Under the pieces are notes generated by a model, which saw only the letters and a program-made list of their open reading frames with translations, was not told the DNA's origin and made no database searches. Of a DNA stretch of 64,000 bases, positions 54,456 through 62,142 are shown piece by piece; positions within the stretch are counted from its first letter, which is position 1; every line of letters begins with the position of its first letter. Origin of the DNA: Halomonas denitrificans. GTDB lineage: Bacteria > Pseudomonadota > Gammaproteobacteria > Xanthomonadales > Wenzhouxiangellaceae. Made by a program: the position numbers and the translations under genes. The stretch spans positions 496,001 through 560,000 of the forward strand of contig JAHVKF010000002.1 of the NCBI GenBank assembly GCA_019800895.1, read 5' to 3'.

Positions 54456-55820
54456 CTACTCCGGCTTCTCTGGACTGTCGGGCGGCCGCGACGGTCGGGG
54501 CTGCTCGGGCGATTCGGGCGCGCCGTGCTCGACGGTCACCGGCGTGCGCATGATGACTTCGCGGTGGGGGAACGGGATCTTGATGCCGTGTTCCTTGAAG
54601 GTGTCCCACAGCGCCAGCAGCACGGTACCGCGGATGTTGGTCAGGCCGCGCTGCGGGTCGTCGATCCAGAAGCGCAGCAGGAAATTGATCGAGCTGTCGC
54701 CGAACTCGACCATCCAGCAGACCGGCGGATTGAAGCGCGAATCGACCCGCCCGATGTCGGATGCCGCTTCCTTGGCCAGGCGGATCACCTCGTGCGGATC
54801 GGAGTCGTAGGACACGCCGAAAGGCACGTCGAGGCGAACGAACTTGTTCGAGAACGACCAGTTGACCACCTGGGTGGTGATGAAATCCTCGTTCGGGATC
54901 AGGTACTCGCGGCCGTCGCGCGTGATCACCGACACGAAGCGCGCGCGCAGTTCGCGGATCCAGCCGAAGGTATCGCCGAGCGTGATCGTGTCGCCCGGCT
55001 TGATCGACTGGTCGAGCAGGATGATGATGCCGGAGATGAAGTTCGACACCACCTTCTGCAGGCCGAAGCCGATGCCGACGCCGATTGCGCCCGACAGCAC
55101 GGTCAGCGCCGTCAGGTTGATGTTGAGCAGCTGCATGCCGATCAGGACGGCAAAGATCATCAGCGAGATGCGGGTGATCTTGCCGAGCAGGACGCGCAGG
55201 GAAGGCGTCAGGTCTTCGACGGTCTGGATCCGGCCGTCGAGGATGTTGCCGAGTTTCAGCGCCACCCACAGCAGCACGCCGACAGCGATCAGAGCGGTGA
55301 TCACCTGCCACAGCGAGATCTCCAGCACCGGCAGGGTCGCGCTCTCGAGGATCAGGCGGATGTCGTCGGTGATGCCGAACAGCGATGCGGCCACGTAGAC
55401 CCACGCGACCACGGCGAACAGCTTGGCGAAGGACTTGCGGCGGATGATCCGCGACATGGCCGAGATGAACAGCCAGGCCGCCGAGAGCACCATCGCGCAG
55501 TAGATCAGCCAGGTGCTGCCGGGCCAGCCGACGATCCGGGTCACGATGTAGGTGATGCCGAGAAAGAGCGCGATGAAGAACCAGTGCAACCGGCGCAGGA
55601 ACGCGACGATGATGCGCAGCAGACCGCGCATGCCGTGGATCTTCCGGACCGCGCCTTCGATGCGCTTCTCGACCAGCTTCGACAGGAACCAGGCCGGCAC
55701 CACCGCAATCACGATCAGGCCGAGCTGATAGAGGACGACCGGCGAGCTCAGGTAGTTCAACGAAAGCTCGTAGAACGCCCTGGACTGCTCCATCAATCGC
55801 TCGAGGGTTTCTTCGTCCAC
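54456..55820 (-). CDS. MscS-family mechanosensitive ion channel
   Basis: A 454-residue channel with five N-terminal helices (about 25-45, 75-95, 105-125, 135-155, 170-190) before the conserved MscS TM3 and beta-domain: TALTVLSGAIGVGIGFGLQK is the pore-lining glycine/alanine helix and IKPGDTITLGDTFGWIRELR the beta-domain, then NWSFSNKFVRLDVPFGVSYD and a C-terminal alpha-beta region. The tail after residue 430 is Pro-rich. It opens under membrane tension to release solutes. It is encoded on the same strand as, and upstream of, the TIR gene. Confidence 0.88.
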   Translation of the reverse strand: MDEETLERLMEQSRAFYELSLNYLSSPVVLYQLGLIVIAVVPAWFLSKLVEKRIEGAVRKIHGMRGLLRIIVAFLRRLHWFFIALFLGITYIVTRIVGWPGSTWLIYCAMVLSAAWLFISAMSRIIRRKSFAKLFAVVAWVYVAASLFGITDDIRLILESATLPVLEISLWQVITALIAVGVLLWVALKLGNILDGRIQTVEDLTPSLRVLLGKITRISLMIFAVLIGMQLLNINLTALTVLSGAIGVGIGFGLQKVVSNFISGIIILLDQSIKPGDTITLGDTFGWIRELRARFVSVITRDGREYLIPNEDFITTQVVNWSFSNKFVRLDVPFGVSYDSDPHEVIRLAKEAASDIGRVDSRFNPPVCWMVEFGDSSINFLLRFWIDDPQRGLTNIRGTVLLALWDTFKEHGIKIPFPHREVIMRTPVTVEHGAPESPEQPRPSRPPDSPEKPE

Positions 55821-55950
55821 CGGTGGTGTCGTTCCTTCGCTAAACGAGCGATCGGACTATAGCACCGCGTCCGTTGCCGGCCGCTCCACGTGACAGGCAA
55901 GGCGCGATGCGGTCGTCGTGATCGCGGAGAGCGGCGTTGCGAAGTCCCGC

Positions 55951-56790
55951 TCATGCCGCTGCGTCGGGCGATCCTGTCACCTGCAGCGCACCGATGAGCG
56001 CTCGCCATTCGCCGTCGAGTTCGAGCAGGCTCGATCCGACGACATCCTCGGGCGACTCGCCGTAATAGATCCGGAGATACGCGTCGAGACCGAAGCGCTC
56101 GATGAGGTACTGGGTGAACGAGCCTTCCTGCAGATAGGCCAGGCGCAGGTCTTCGCGCGTCGGCGGATTCCGTCGCGTCGAGTCGGTGTCCTCCAGCGGA
56201 AGCAGCCCGCCGCGCTCGGCCGCGGCTTTCGCGGTCTGGAGGTGCAGGCCGCGATGGAAGTTGGGATAGGCCGGCAGCTCGTCGAGCTCCGACTGCAGGA
56301 ACACCGCCAGCCCATCGTCGAAGAAGCGGCCCCGGGTACGGCGATAGGCGCTGACCGCCAGCACGTGCACGACTTCGTGCGTGATGGCGAGGCTGACCGT
56401 GCCCTCGATGTCTTCGTCGAAGAAGGCCAGCACGCGGTCCTGAGGAATGAAGATCGTCGATCGCATCTGCGACGGCGCGGTCGCGTCGGGGTCGAGGAGA
56501 ACGCGGATCGGGACGTCGGCCCGGTCGTCGGGGTATTCCCCGGACTGGCGCAGGAACGCCAGCGTGCGCTCCCTGGCCAGCTCGACCCGGTCGGCCACGC
56601 GACGGGCCATGGCCTCCGTGACCGGTGAAGCGTAGACCACCTCGAGGCCGGGGCGCGAGTGGGTACGAATCTCGACCTCGGGTTCGGCCTCTTGCTCCTG
56701 CTCTGCCGACAGCGGGCCGAAGGCGACCAGCATGACCGTCGCGAACAGGGCGGCCGCTACGGTGCGGACCTGTGGGCGCACTTCACACAT
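55951..56790 (-). CDS. exported peptidase-MA-like (gluzincin) metalloprotease
   Basis: A 279-residue protein with a signal peptide (VRTVAAALFATVMLVAFGPL). The catalytic core has HEVVH in ITHEVVHVLAV (the HExxH zinc motif) and FFDDGLAVFLQSELD downstream, whose Asp/Glu-containing helix supplies the third ligand region in peptidase-MA/DUF1570 proteins. The strand edge IRVLLDPDATAPSQMRSTIF precedes the motif. It likely cleaves peptides in the periplasm. GGAGG sits in front of the ATG at 56790. Confidence 0.82.
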   Translation of the reverse strand: MCEVRPQVRTVAAALFATVMLVAFGPLSAEQEQEAEPEVEIRTHSRPGLEVVYASPVTEAMARRVADRVELARERTLAFLRQSGEYPDDRADVPIRVLLDPDATAPSQMRSTIFIPQDRVLAFFDEDIEGTVSLAITHEVVHVLAVSAYRRTRGRFFDDGLAVFLQSELDELPAYPNFHRGLHLQTAKAAAERGGLLPLEDTDSTRRNPPTREDLRLAYLQEGSFTQYLIERFGLDAYLRIYYGESPEDVVGSSLLELDGEWRALIGALQVTGSPDAAA

Positions 56791-57000
56791 GGGCGATCCT
56801 CCGGGAGAATGAAGCTCCAATGATCGCCATCCGCGCGCGCGGTGCAAGTGCCGCGTTTCCCGCGTTCGGCGCGCGCCGGGCGCGGCGGGGCGCGCTCCGT
56901 CCGGCCTGTCGTCACCTCCGGCGAGAATCCGTACAAAGAGATCACACCCCCGATGCCGGCCCGAAGCGATCGCCGGCTTCATCCGTTGGAGGTCGACCGA

Positions 57001-57591
57001 ATGAACATGTCCCGATCCACGATCACCGCTGCCGCGCTGACGATCAGCGCGGCCCTCCTGACCGTGCCCGCCCTGTCGCAGGACCCCGGCGAGGTCGAGA
57101 CCCTGTTCCTCGAGGGCATGCGACTCGAGATCGAGCCGATGGACGTCGCCCGGGCCGACGGCGTGCTGACCGCGCCGCTGTTCCGGCTGCGCTATTCGCT
57201 GTTCCCGGACCCGGAGGCGCGCGACCCGTTCCGCGGCATAACCGCGGGAAGGCACGTCGTCTGGATCCGGGACGGAGAGCTCGTGCCGATCCACGGCTTG
57301 GCCTACCTGTCGACCGACGATGCACTGGATGCGTTGGACGGGCTCATCGACCCGTCCTTCCGGCTCGATGGGCAATCCGCCGGGCGCTTCATGTCCGTCC
57401 TGCAGGCGGTCATGGGCCCGGACCAGTTCGACCCGGTGCCCGGGGAGGCGATCCGGAACGAGGACAACCGCTGGTATTTCATCAACGGCGAGTTCCTGAG
57501 CTACTTCAAGGGGTTCGTGGTGACCGTCGATGAGCAGGGGGCCATCGCCGATATCGACTTCGAACTCAGCATGCTCGACCAGGGGGGCTGA
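57001..57591 (+). CDS. exported protein, unknown
   Basis: A 196-residue protein with a signal peptide (ITAAALTISAALLTVPALSQ) and a GGAGG ribosome site 10 bp before ATG 57001 (57007 is also possible). The mature part is alpha/beta: VLTAPLFRLRYSLFPDPEAR, RHVVWIRDGELVPIHGLAYL, then GRFMSVLQAVMGPDQFDPVP and WYFINGEFLSYFKGFVVTVD. No family or catalytic motif is recognised. Confidence 0.7.
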   Translation: MNMSRSTITAAALTISAALLTVPALSQDPGEVETLFLEGMRLEIEPMDVARADGVLTAPLFRLRYSLFPDPEARDPFRGITAGRHVVWIRDGELVPIHGLAYLSTDDALDALDGLIDPSFRLDGQSAGRFMSVLQAVMGPDQFDPVPGEAIRNEDNRWYFINGEFLSYFKGFVVTVDEQGAIADIDFELSMLDQGG

Positions 57592-57667
57592 TCGCTTGGC
57601 GAGGCCAGCGCTGGACTTGCCGGCGCCGCTGCCGTATACAGGAACCAGTCCGTCCCGGAGCCGCCCG

Positions 57668-58228
57668 GTGGCCCGATCCCCCGAAGAACAGGCCGCAGCG
57701 ATGCTGGCCAATCTGCCCGAGAAGACCGGCAAGTCGATCGACCAGTGGTCGAGGCTGGTGGCGAAGTCCGGGGCGACGAAGCACGGCGAGATCGTCAAGT
57801 GGCTGAAGACCGAGCACGGCGTCACGCACGGCTATGCCAGCCTGATCGCCCACCAGGTCCTCAACGCCGGGGCCGAAGCGCCGGACGACGATGCGCTGGT
57901 CGAGGCGCAGTACGTCGGCAAGGATTCGCTGCGGCCGATCCACGATGCGCTGAAGGCGCGCATTTCGACCTTCGGCGACGATGTCGAATTCGCGCCCAGG
58001 AAGACCTACGTCAGCGTACGCCGCTCGAAGCAGTTCGCGCTGATTCAGCCCTCGACGAAGACCCGCGTCGATGTCGGCATCAAGCTTCCGGATCGCGGCG
58101 CCGAAGGCCGACTGGAAGACAGCGGCAAGTGGAACACGATGGTCAGCCACCGCGTGCGTCTGGAGCGCGAAGACGATGTCGACGACGAACTGGTGGGCTG
58201 GCTGCGCGAGGCCTACGACCGGGCCTGA
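57668..58228 (+). CDS. DUF4287/DUF5655 domain protein
   Basis: A 186-residue protein beginning at a GTG with CCGGAG about 10 bp upstream. Residues 5-60 match DUF4287 (AAAMLANLPEKTGKSIDQWS, EIVKWLKTEHGVTHGYASLI), and residues 90-185 resemble DUF5655 (ISTFGDDVEFAPRKTYVSVR, RSKQFALIQPSTKTRVDVGI). The two are often found together in one chain. Function is unknown; the fold suggests nucleic-acid or protein binding. ATG codons further in the frame would remove conserved residues. Confidence 0.8.
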   Translation: MARSPEEQAAAMLANLPEKTGKSIDQWSRLVAKSGATKHGEIVKWLKTEHGVTHGYASLIAHQVLNAGAEAPDDDALVEAQYVGKDSLRPIHDALKARISTFGDDVEFAPRKTYVSVRRSKQFALIQPSTKTRVDVGIKLPDRGAEGRLEDSGKWNTMVSHRVRLEREDDVDDELVGWLREAYDRA

Positions 58229-58237
58229 ACGAAAGGG

Positions 58238-59446
58238 CTAGAGCGTCGGCCGGACCGCTGCGGCGACACGCTTCGCACGCTCGACCGCGTCCTCCACCCC
58301 TTCTCCTCGCGCCAGCGCCACCCCCATGCGGCGGGTTCCGCGCACCTCGGGCTTGCCGAACAGCTTCAGGTCGGTGAAGGGTTCGGCCAGCGCCTCGGCC
58401 AGGCGATCGAACGCGACCCGATCGGACTCCCCTTCCACCAGCAAGGCGCACGATGCCGCCGGCCCGTGGTTCGGGATCTCGGTTCCGGTGCAGCCCAGGG
58501 GCAGGCCGAGCAGCGCGCGAACGTGCAGCGCGAATTGCGACAGCGGCTGGGAAATCAGGGTCACCATGCCGGTGTCGTGCGGGCGCGGCGAGACTTCGCT
58601 GAACCAGACCTCGTCACCCCGGACGAACAGCTCGACGCCGAACAGGCCGCGGCCGCCGAGCGCGCGAGTGACCTTCTCGGCGATTTCGCGGGACGTCCGC
58701 AGCGCCGTCTCGCTCATCGGCTGGGGCTGCCACGATTCGCGGTAGTCGCCGTCTTCCTGGCGATGGCCGATCGGCGCGCAGAACGCGGTGCCGCGCTCGT
58801 GGCGGACGGTCAGCAGGGTGATCTCGTAGTCGAAATCGACCAGCGATTCGACGATGACCCGCCCCTTGCCGGCCCGGCCGCCCTGCTGCGCGTAGTCCCA
58901 GGCGGCCTGCAGGTCGTCGAGGTTGCGTACCAGCGACTGCCCCTTGCCCGAGGAACTCATGATCGGCTTGACGATGCATGGAACGCCGACCCGGTCGACG
59001 GCTGCGCGGACGTCGTCCCAGTCATCGGCGAAGGCGTAGTCCGAGGTCGGCAGCCCCAGCTCTTCGGCCGCAAGCCGGCGGATGCCCTCGCGGTTCATGG
59101 TCAGCTGCGCGGCGCGTGCCGTCGGCACGACGCGGAATCCTTCACCTTCGAGCTCGACCAGGGCATCGGTAGCGATGGCCTCGATCTCGGGCACGATGAA
59201 CGCGGGCTTCTCGCGGCGGGCGATGTCCTGCAGCGCAGCGCCGTCGAGCATCGACAGGGTGTAGCTGCGGTCGGCGACCTGCATCGCCGGAGCATGGTCG
59301 TAGCGATCGAGGACGATGACTTCGCAACCGAGGCGCTTGAGCTCGACGACGACTTCCTTGCCCAGTTCACCGCCGCCGCACAGCATCACGCGCGTTGCCG
59401 TGTCGGAGAAGGGGGTGCCGATGGTCGGCGGATCGGTCGTTGGCAT
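58238..59446 (-). CDS. purT: formate-dependent phosphoribosylglycinamide formyltransferase (PurT)
   Basis: A 402-residue ATP-grasp enzyme that uses formate and ATP to formylate GAR in purine synthesis. It begins [20 protein letters not shown], then [17 protein letters not shown], the ATP-grasp region [13 protein letters not shown] and [20 protein letters not shown], and [20 protein letters not shown] with the family PRPHDTG motif. The length fits (about 392). The start is taken at 59446 (MPTTDPP); an ATG 24 bp further upstream is also open. Confidence 0.93.
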   Translation of the reverse strand: MPTTDPPTIGTPFSDTATRVMLCGGGELGKEVVVELKRLGCEVIVLDRYDHAPAMQVADRSYTLSMLDGAALQDIARREKPAFIVPEIEAIATDALVELEGEGFRVVPTARAAQLTMNREGIRRLAAEELGLPTSDYAFADDWDDVRAAVDRVGVPCIVKPIMSSSGKGQSLVRNLDDLQAAWDYAQQGGRAGKGRVIVESLVDFDYEITLLTVRHERGTAFCAPIGHRQEDGDYRESWQPQPMSETALRTSREIAEKVTRALGGRGLFGVELFVRGDEVWFSEVSPRPHDTGMVTLISQPLSQFALHVRALLGLPLGCTGTEIPNHGPAASCALLVEGESDRVAFDRLAEALAEPFTDLKLFGKPEVRGTRRMGVALARGEGVEDAVERAKRVAAAVRPTL

Positions 59447-59528
59447 GAGGGCGTCCTCGAAACGTGACACGGTGCGAGGAGGATACCGGAGCGCCGCGCG
59501 CGCCGGTTCCGTGTGCAGCAGATGGCGA

Positions 59529-60341
59529 TCAGCCTTCGATCAGGCGTCGATCAGGCGTCTTCGGCCCGAGCTCCCGATAGGCGACCTGCACGGCCGACGG
59601 GCCGTAGCGTCGCTCGAGCCGGCGCACGGTGAAGTGGCCGTGCGCCATGTCCTGGAAGTGATCCAGGAACAGCACGTTGATGATCGCGCCGCCGGCGGCG
59701 CCGACCGCGGGGATGGCCTGGGCGGCGGCCTTTTCGGTGACCGGGATACTGAAGCGGGTCGCGACCTGCGCGATCAGCCGCACCATGGCCGGTGCCGTTT
59801 CCTTGACGGCGCCGGCAGTGGCTGCGTAGCGCACGGCATCCGACACCGCCTTGGCCAGCGCCGCGCGCACGGTGAAGTAGCCCGACTCCGCCGCGTTGTC
59901 CGACGGTGAACGACCGCCGAGCGCGAAGACTTCCATGCAGGCGATCCGGGCTTCCGCTTCGGACAGGTCTTCACCCTCGCTGCGGGCGATATCGGCGATC
60001 GAACGCAGCATGATCGAGGTCGAGACGGGCAACTCGGCGGCCAGCGCAGGCAGACCGAACGCGCCACCGAGCGCGCCGGACAGCGCACCGCCGACCTTAT
60101 GCAAGCGGTTCGAGGGCGGCGATCGCACGTCGCCGAGCGTGGAAAGCGCGACCCGGAGCGCGCCCCGTAGCGCCGCGTCGGAAAGCGCGACGATCTGCTC
60201 GCGCGCGCCGTCGGGCAGGTAGGCCATGCCGCGTTCGATCGGCGACGCCAGGGCATCGGTCAGCCGGGCGGTCAGCCCAGGGTTTTCCAGCAGCGATCGG
60301 GCCTGCGTCAATTCCCGCCGGTGGGGCTCGGAGAGCGTCAC
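59529..60341 (-). CDS. EcsC family protein
   Basis: About 270 residues matching the EcsC family: [39 protein letters not shown], then [20 protein letters not shown], with hydrophobic central helices and a C-terminal [20 protein letters not shown]. In Bacillus EcsC belongs to an ABC-linked operon; here it stands near membrane proteins of other families. I start it at GTG 60341 ([10 protein letters not shown], the family-like start); an in-frame ATG at 60407 would overlap the previous gene by 29 bp. Confidence 0.8.
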   Translation of the reverse strand: MTLSEPHRRELTQARSLLENPGLTARLTDALASPIERGMAYLPDGAREQIVALSDAALRGALRVALSTLGDVRSPPSNRLHKVGGALSGALGGAFGLPALAAELPVSTSIMLRSIADIARSEGEDLSEAEARIACMEVFALGGRSPSDNAAESGYFTVRAALAKAVSDAVRYAATAGAVKETAPAMVRLIAQVATRFSIPVTEKAAAQAIPAVGAAGGAIINVLFLDHFQDMAHGHFTVRRLERRYGPSAVQVAYRELGPKTPDRRLIEG

Positions 60342-60378
60342 GGCGCGCACCGGGTCCCGGCGATCCGGAGCACCCGAT

Positions 60379-61215
60379 TCAGGAATCGATCTGCCGGTAC
60401 CGCGCATTGACGAAGCAGTACAGGCCGTAACAGATCAGGCCAGCCCCGATCACGGTCAACAGGACGGTCCCGTAGGTCTGGTCCTGCAGGCTTCGAAGCG
60501 CATGGCCGAGACCCCTCGCTTCATCGGGGTCGGCCTGGATCGCGGCGTTGATCACGATGCCGCCGATCAGCATCAGGGTGAAGCCTCTCGCCGCAACGCC
60601 GAACTGGGCCAGCCGGACCGTCCACGGGTTGTTGCTGCCCTGCCACTTCTTCTCGAACTTGCGGGTGGCCGAGCGGTAGCACTGATAGATGCCGACGCCG
60701 ATGAACGCGACCCCGACCAGGCCGATCAGCCAGATGCCCCACTCATGGCTCATCAGGCGCGCCGTCCACTCCCGCTGGCTGGATCCGTCGCCTTCGCCCC
60801 CACCCAGCCAGCCTGCAAGCTGCGCGGCATACAGCGCGAGCAGCGCGTACATCGACCCGCTGATGAAGAACCCCGCGCGCTGGAACAGGCCCGAGGCGTC
60901 CGACCCCTTGTCCTCGGCATCGTTGATCGCCTGGACCAGCCGCCACACCACGTAGCCCGCCAGGCCTGCGGTCATCGCGATCAGCAGGAAGTTGCCGAAG
61001 GGCTGCGAAGCGATCTTTTCCAGCGCGCCTCGCGTGCCGGTGACCTCGGCATCGCCCAGGCCGCTGTAGAGTTCGCCGAACCACTCGTAGATCGCACCCA
61101 GGGTCAGCAAGCCCACCGTGCCGTAGACGATGCCCTTGGCGACGTATCCGGCGCGAGCCACGAACTGGAATTTCGAACTTCTTCGGCGACCGGTCTGGAC
61201 TGAATCGGGCTGCAT
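60379..61215 (-). CDS. DUF1206 integral membrane protein
   Basis: A 278-residue protein with six predicted helices in three repeated pairs, the DUF1206 pattern: VARAGYVAKGIVYGTVGLLT, GLFQRAGFFISGSMYALLAL and LAQFGVAARGFTLMLIGGIV are the three repeat starts, each with an R/K-G-x-x-Y/L turn. The role is unknown, though the family is widespread in soil and marine bacteria. The EcsC-like gene lies just downstream on the same strand. Confidence 0.88.
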   Translation of the reverse strand: MQPDSVQTGRRRSSKFQFVARAGYVAKGIVYGTVGLLTLGAIYEWFGELYSGLGDAEVTGTRGALEKIASQPFGNFLLIAMTAGLAGYVVWRLVQAINDAEDKGSDASGLFQRAGFFISGSMYALLALYAAQLAGWLGGGEGDGSSQREWTARLMSHEWGIWLIGLVGVAFIGVGIYQCYRSATRKFEKKWQGSNNPWTVRLAQFGVAARGFTLMLIGGIVINAAIQADPDEARGLGHALRSLQDQTYGTVLLTVIGAGLICYGLYCFVNARYRQIDS

Positions 61216-61303
61216 GGCTGCGATCCCTCGTGGACATTGAAACGACGATTCTCCGGACGACTCTACCAGACCGGCCGACTCCGACCGGCGGCATCCACTC
61301 GAG

Positions 61304-61906
61304 TCACATCACCTGGTTGGCCAGCCAGCGCGTCCCCAGCGCAAGCGCGACGATGACCGTGGCGGCGACCAGGCTGGTGAGCAGGGCGTGACGACGCCAC
61401 ATCTCTTCCACCCGGTCGCCGTAACGTCGAACCAGCCAGGCCAGGCCGAAGTAGCGCGCGCCGCGGGCAAGGACGGCCGCGAGCACGAACAGGTAGATGG
61501 GATAGCCCGAAAGGCCGGCAGTGATCATCGCGACCTGGAACGGAATCGGCAGAACGCCGAGCGTCAGGATGGCCACGAAGCCGTAGTTGTCGAAGAAATC
61601 CTGGAACGATTCGTAGGCGCTTTCCATGCCCATCGTTTCGATGAACCAGGTGCCCAGCGATTCGTACAGCACCATGCCGACGCCATAGCCGACGACCGAC
61701 GCAACCAGGCAGCCGGCGGTGGTGACGGCTGCAAGCATCCAGATGCGTTCGCGGTTGGCCGCCATGAGAGGGATCAGCACCACTTCGATCGGAACCGGGA
61801 GAACGATGGTCTCGAGGAAGGACAGGGTGCCCAGCAGCCAGAACATGTGGCGCGATTCGCTGAGTCGCTTGAACCATCGCTTGGCGCGCTTCGATTCGAT
61901 GCCCAT
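61304..61906 (-). CDS. YqaA/VTT-domain membrane protein
   Basis: A 200-residue protein of the DedA/VTT superfamily, YqaA branch: LLGTLSFLETIVLPVPIEVV near the N-terminus (re-entrant helix with FLE and PVP), AGCLVASVVGYGVGMVLYES in the middle, and VLPIPFQVAMITAGLSGYPI at the second re-entrant helix. Relatives act in lipid scrambling and membrane homeostasis. ATG 61906 is chosen because the family-like region starts soon after; the frame continues upstream without similarity. Confidence 0.86.
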   Translation of the reverse strand: MGIESKRAKRWFKRLSESRHMFWLLGTLSFLETIVLPVPIEVVLIPLMAANRERIWMLAAVTTAGCLVASVVGYGVGMVLYESLGTWFIETMGMESAYESFQDFFDNYGFVAILTLGVLPIPFQVAMITAGLSGYPIYLFVLAAVLARGARYFGLAWLVRRYGDRVEEMWRRHALLTSLVAATVIVALALGTRWLANQVM

Positions 61907-62077
61907 GGAGCCGGACGCCTTCGACGCCAGCGCGTCGGTCAAAGCAATGCAGTCTATCGGCCCGGCGGCAGAGCGACAACCCGGAGCGTCGAGCGCCGGG
62001 CCTGTCGATCCGCGGATTCGGCGTGGAAGTCCGGTCCGAACCCGGGACGGAGGCCGCAAAAAAGCCGCGAACGACAC

Positions 62078-62096
62078 GCAATTGCCAATCGTTCTC
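62078..62096 (+). promoter_or_regulatory. candidate Fur box before the TonB-receptor gene
   Basis: GCAATTGCCAATCGTTCTC matches the E. coli Fur consensus at 12 of 19 positions by eye and lies 47 bp before the receptor start, in an AT-richer patch. Iron regulation of such receptors is usual; the site itself is a guess. Confidence 0.35.
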
Positions 62097-62142
62097 GTTT
62101 ACACTACGGCTCTTGATCGTATTCCAGAGGACGTCATTCTCC